From an uncultured Lactobacillus sp. (GTDB taxonomy: Bacteria > Bacillota > Bacilli > Lactobacillales > Lactobacillaceae): a DNA stretch of 14,173 nucleotides. Under the pieces are notes generated by a model. It saw only the letters and a program-made list of their open reading frames with translations, was not told the origin of the DNA and ran no database searches. Positions 13,387 through 14,173 of the stretch are shown here, piece by piece. Position 1 is the first letter of the stretch. Each line of letters begins with the position of its first letter. Location: positions 1-14,173 of the forward strand of contig CAMJXI010000015.1 in NCBI GenBank assembly GCA_946409675.1, written 5' to 3'. The translations under genes and the position numbers were made by a program.

Positions 13387-14173
13387 ATGAAAAAACTGCT
13401 AGTAATAGCTATTTGTATCTTAAATTTGTGGTTAATAAATGCTACAAATAGCCAAGTAGTAGCAGCTAATACGTCGAGTTACTCTGTTTTGACTTTGAGT
13501 GAGGACGGGCAAGCAAGCAAACTTGGCTATTTTGAATTATTGGTTCGCTCTAATCAACAAAAGACAATCAAGTTGAAAATTAAAAATACCAGCGATGTAG
13601 CAGGAAAATTTTCAATAAAGTTGAATCCTGGGGTGACTGGCGATTCAGGTAAAATAATTTACAACAAGGATAGTATGAAGATTTATTCTGATGTCGCATT
13701 TGATGTCAGAAAGCAAATTGATATTGGCTCAGGTGTAGTTAATATTCCATCATATTCCGAAATAATTATCTCGATAAAGGTTAATATGCCAAACGTTAGT
13801 TATGATGGAGTGGTCCTTGCGGGACTCGAAATCGAAAGAATTGATTCAGAAGGTGAACAAAAAGCAGCATCTCAATCCGGAGTCGTATCGAGAGTAGCCT
13901 ACCAAATTCCAATCTTGGTGCGACAAAATAATAATTCGGTTTCCGGAGCTTTAGAATATAGAAAAGCATCAGCCAAAATAAAAAATGGGATGCCATTTTT
14001 TATTTTTACATTGCGAAATCCAAATGCTGCAATTATTCAAGACGCAGTGATTACAACAACGATTTTTAAGGATCAAGTTGAAATCATGAATAGGAGCTTG
14101 GACGATTCCGAGATTGCACCAACGAATAACTTCTCGTTAAAACTTTACCCAGCCGATAAAAAAATTGAGGCTG
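13387..14173 (+). CDS. Second DUF916/DUF3324 surface protein, 3' end cut off
   Basis: The open frame runs off the window without a stop, giving 262 residues. It has a signal peptide (MKKLLVIAICILNLWLINAT.., cleavage near VVAA), a DUF916 domain (SYSVLTLSEDGQASKLGYFEL through DGVVLAGLEIER) and the start of a DUF3324 domain (VAYQIPILVRQ, FTLRNPNAAIIQDAVITT). It is a paralogue of the 10957-12015 protein, with the same order of blocks. The membrane anchor would lie beyond the window. ATG follows AAAGGA (13373-13378) by 8 bases and lies 27 bases after the second WxL gene, so it is cotranscribed. Codons look as constrained as in the first copy, and there is no break in the visible part. Confidence 0.9.
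   Translation, partial: MKKLLVIAICILNLWLINATNSQVVAANTSSYSVLTLSEDGQASKLGYFELLVRSNQQKTIKLKIKNTSDVAGKFSIKLNPGVTGDSGKIIYNKDSMKIYSDVAFDVRKQIDIGSGVVNIPSYSEIIISIKVNMPNVSYDGVVLAGLEIERIDSEGEQKAASQSGVVSRVAYQIPILVRQNNNSVSGALEYRKASAKIKNGMPFFIFTLRNPNAAIIQDAVITTTIFKDQVEIMNRSLDDSEIAPTNNFSLKLYPADKKIEA

Overview
The window looks like one short-read contig from a low- to mid-GC Gram-positive bacterium, most likely a lactobacillus (Lactobacillaceae). The clues are strong AGGAGG-type ribosome sites, CcpA-type cre boxes, a WxL/DUF916 cell-surface gene cluster of the kind called csc in Lactiplantibacillus plantarum, and an LPQTxE-type sortase signal. The species cannot be fixed from the sequence. The first 24 bases are Illumina adapter, not genome. 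Both ends cut genes: an alpha-L-fucosidase at the left and a DUF916-family surface protein at the right. No tRNA, rRNA, CRISPR array, transposase or phage gene was seen.

Left half (25-7532). The tail of a GH29 alpha-L-fucosidase ends in a strong terminator. Next is ppsA (phosphoenolpyruvate synthase), with a cre box just after its probable promoter, which suggests glucose repression of this gluconeogenic enzyme. A DUF975 membrane protein follows. It converges on, and overlaps by 14 bases, a LacI-family regulator; the DUF975 terminator lies inside the regulator's coding sequence. The regulator is the second gene of a leftward operon led by a Cof-type HAD phosphatase. Then come a small four-helix membrane protein and a zinc-dependent medium-chain alcohol dehydrogenase with its own good promoter.

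Middle (7545-10091). A leftward MFS transporter and a rightward TetR regulator diverge from a shared AT-rich gap, the usual layout of a regulator controlling a neighbouring exporter. A strong terminator closes the TetR gene. It is followed by about 530 bases without a convincing gene, which hold one good and two weaker cre-like sites and end in an extended -10 promoter.

Right part (10092-14173). That promoter drives a surface-protein operon: WxL protein, DUF916/DUF3324 membrane-anchored protein, small sortase-anchored protein, second WxL protein, second DUF916/DUF3324 protein (cut by the window end). A terminator after the first gene probably makes the first WxL protein more abundant than the rest. 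The second WxL gene is broken by a one-base frameshift in a T run. In this type of system the WxL proteins bind peptidoglycan, the DUF916 proteins contact the WxL proteins and the cell wall, and the complex is thought to bind outside polymers or host/plant material. That last role is known only in general terms for the family and is not shown by this sequence.
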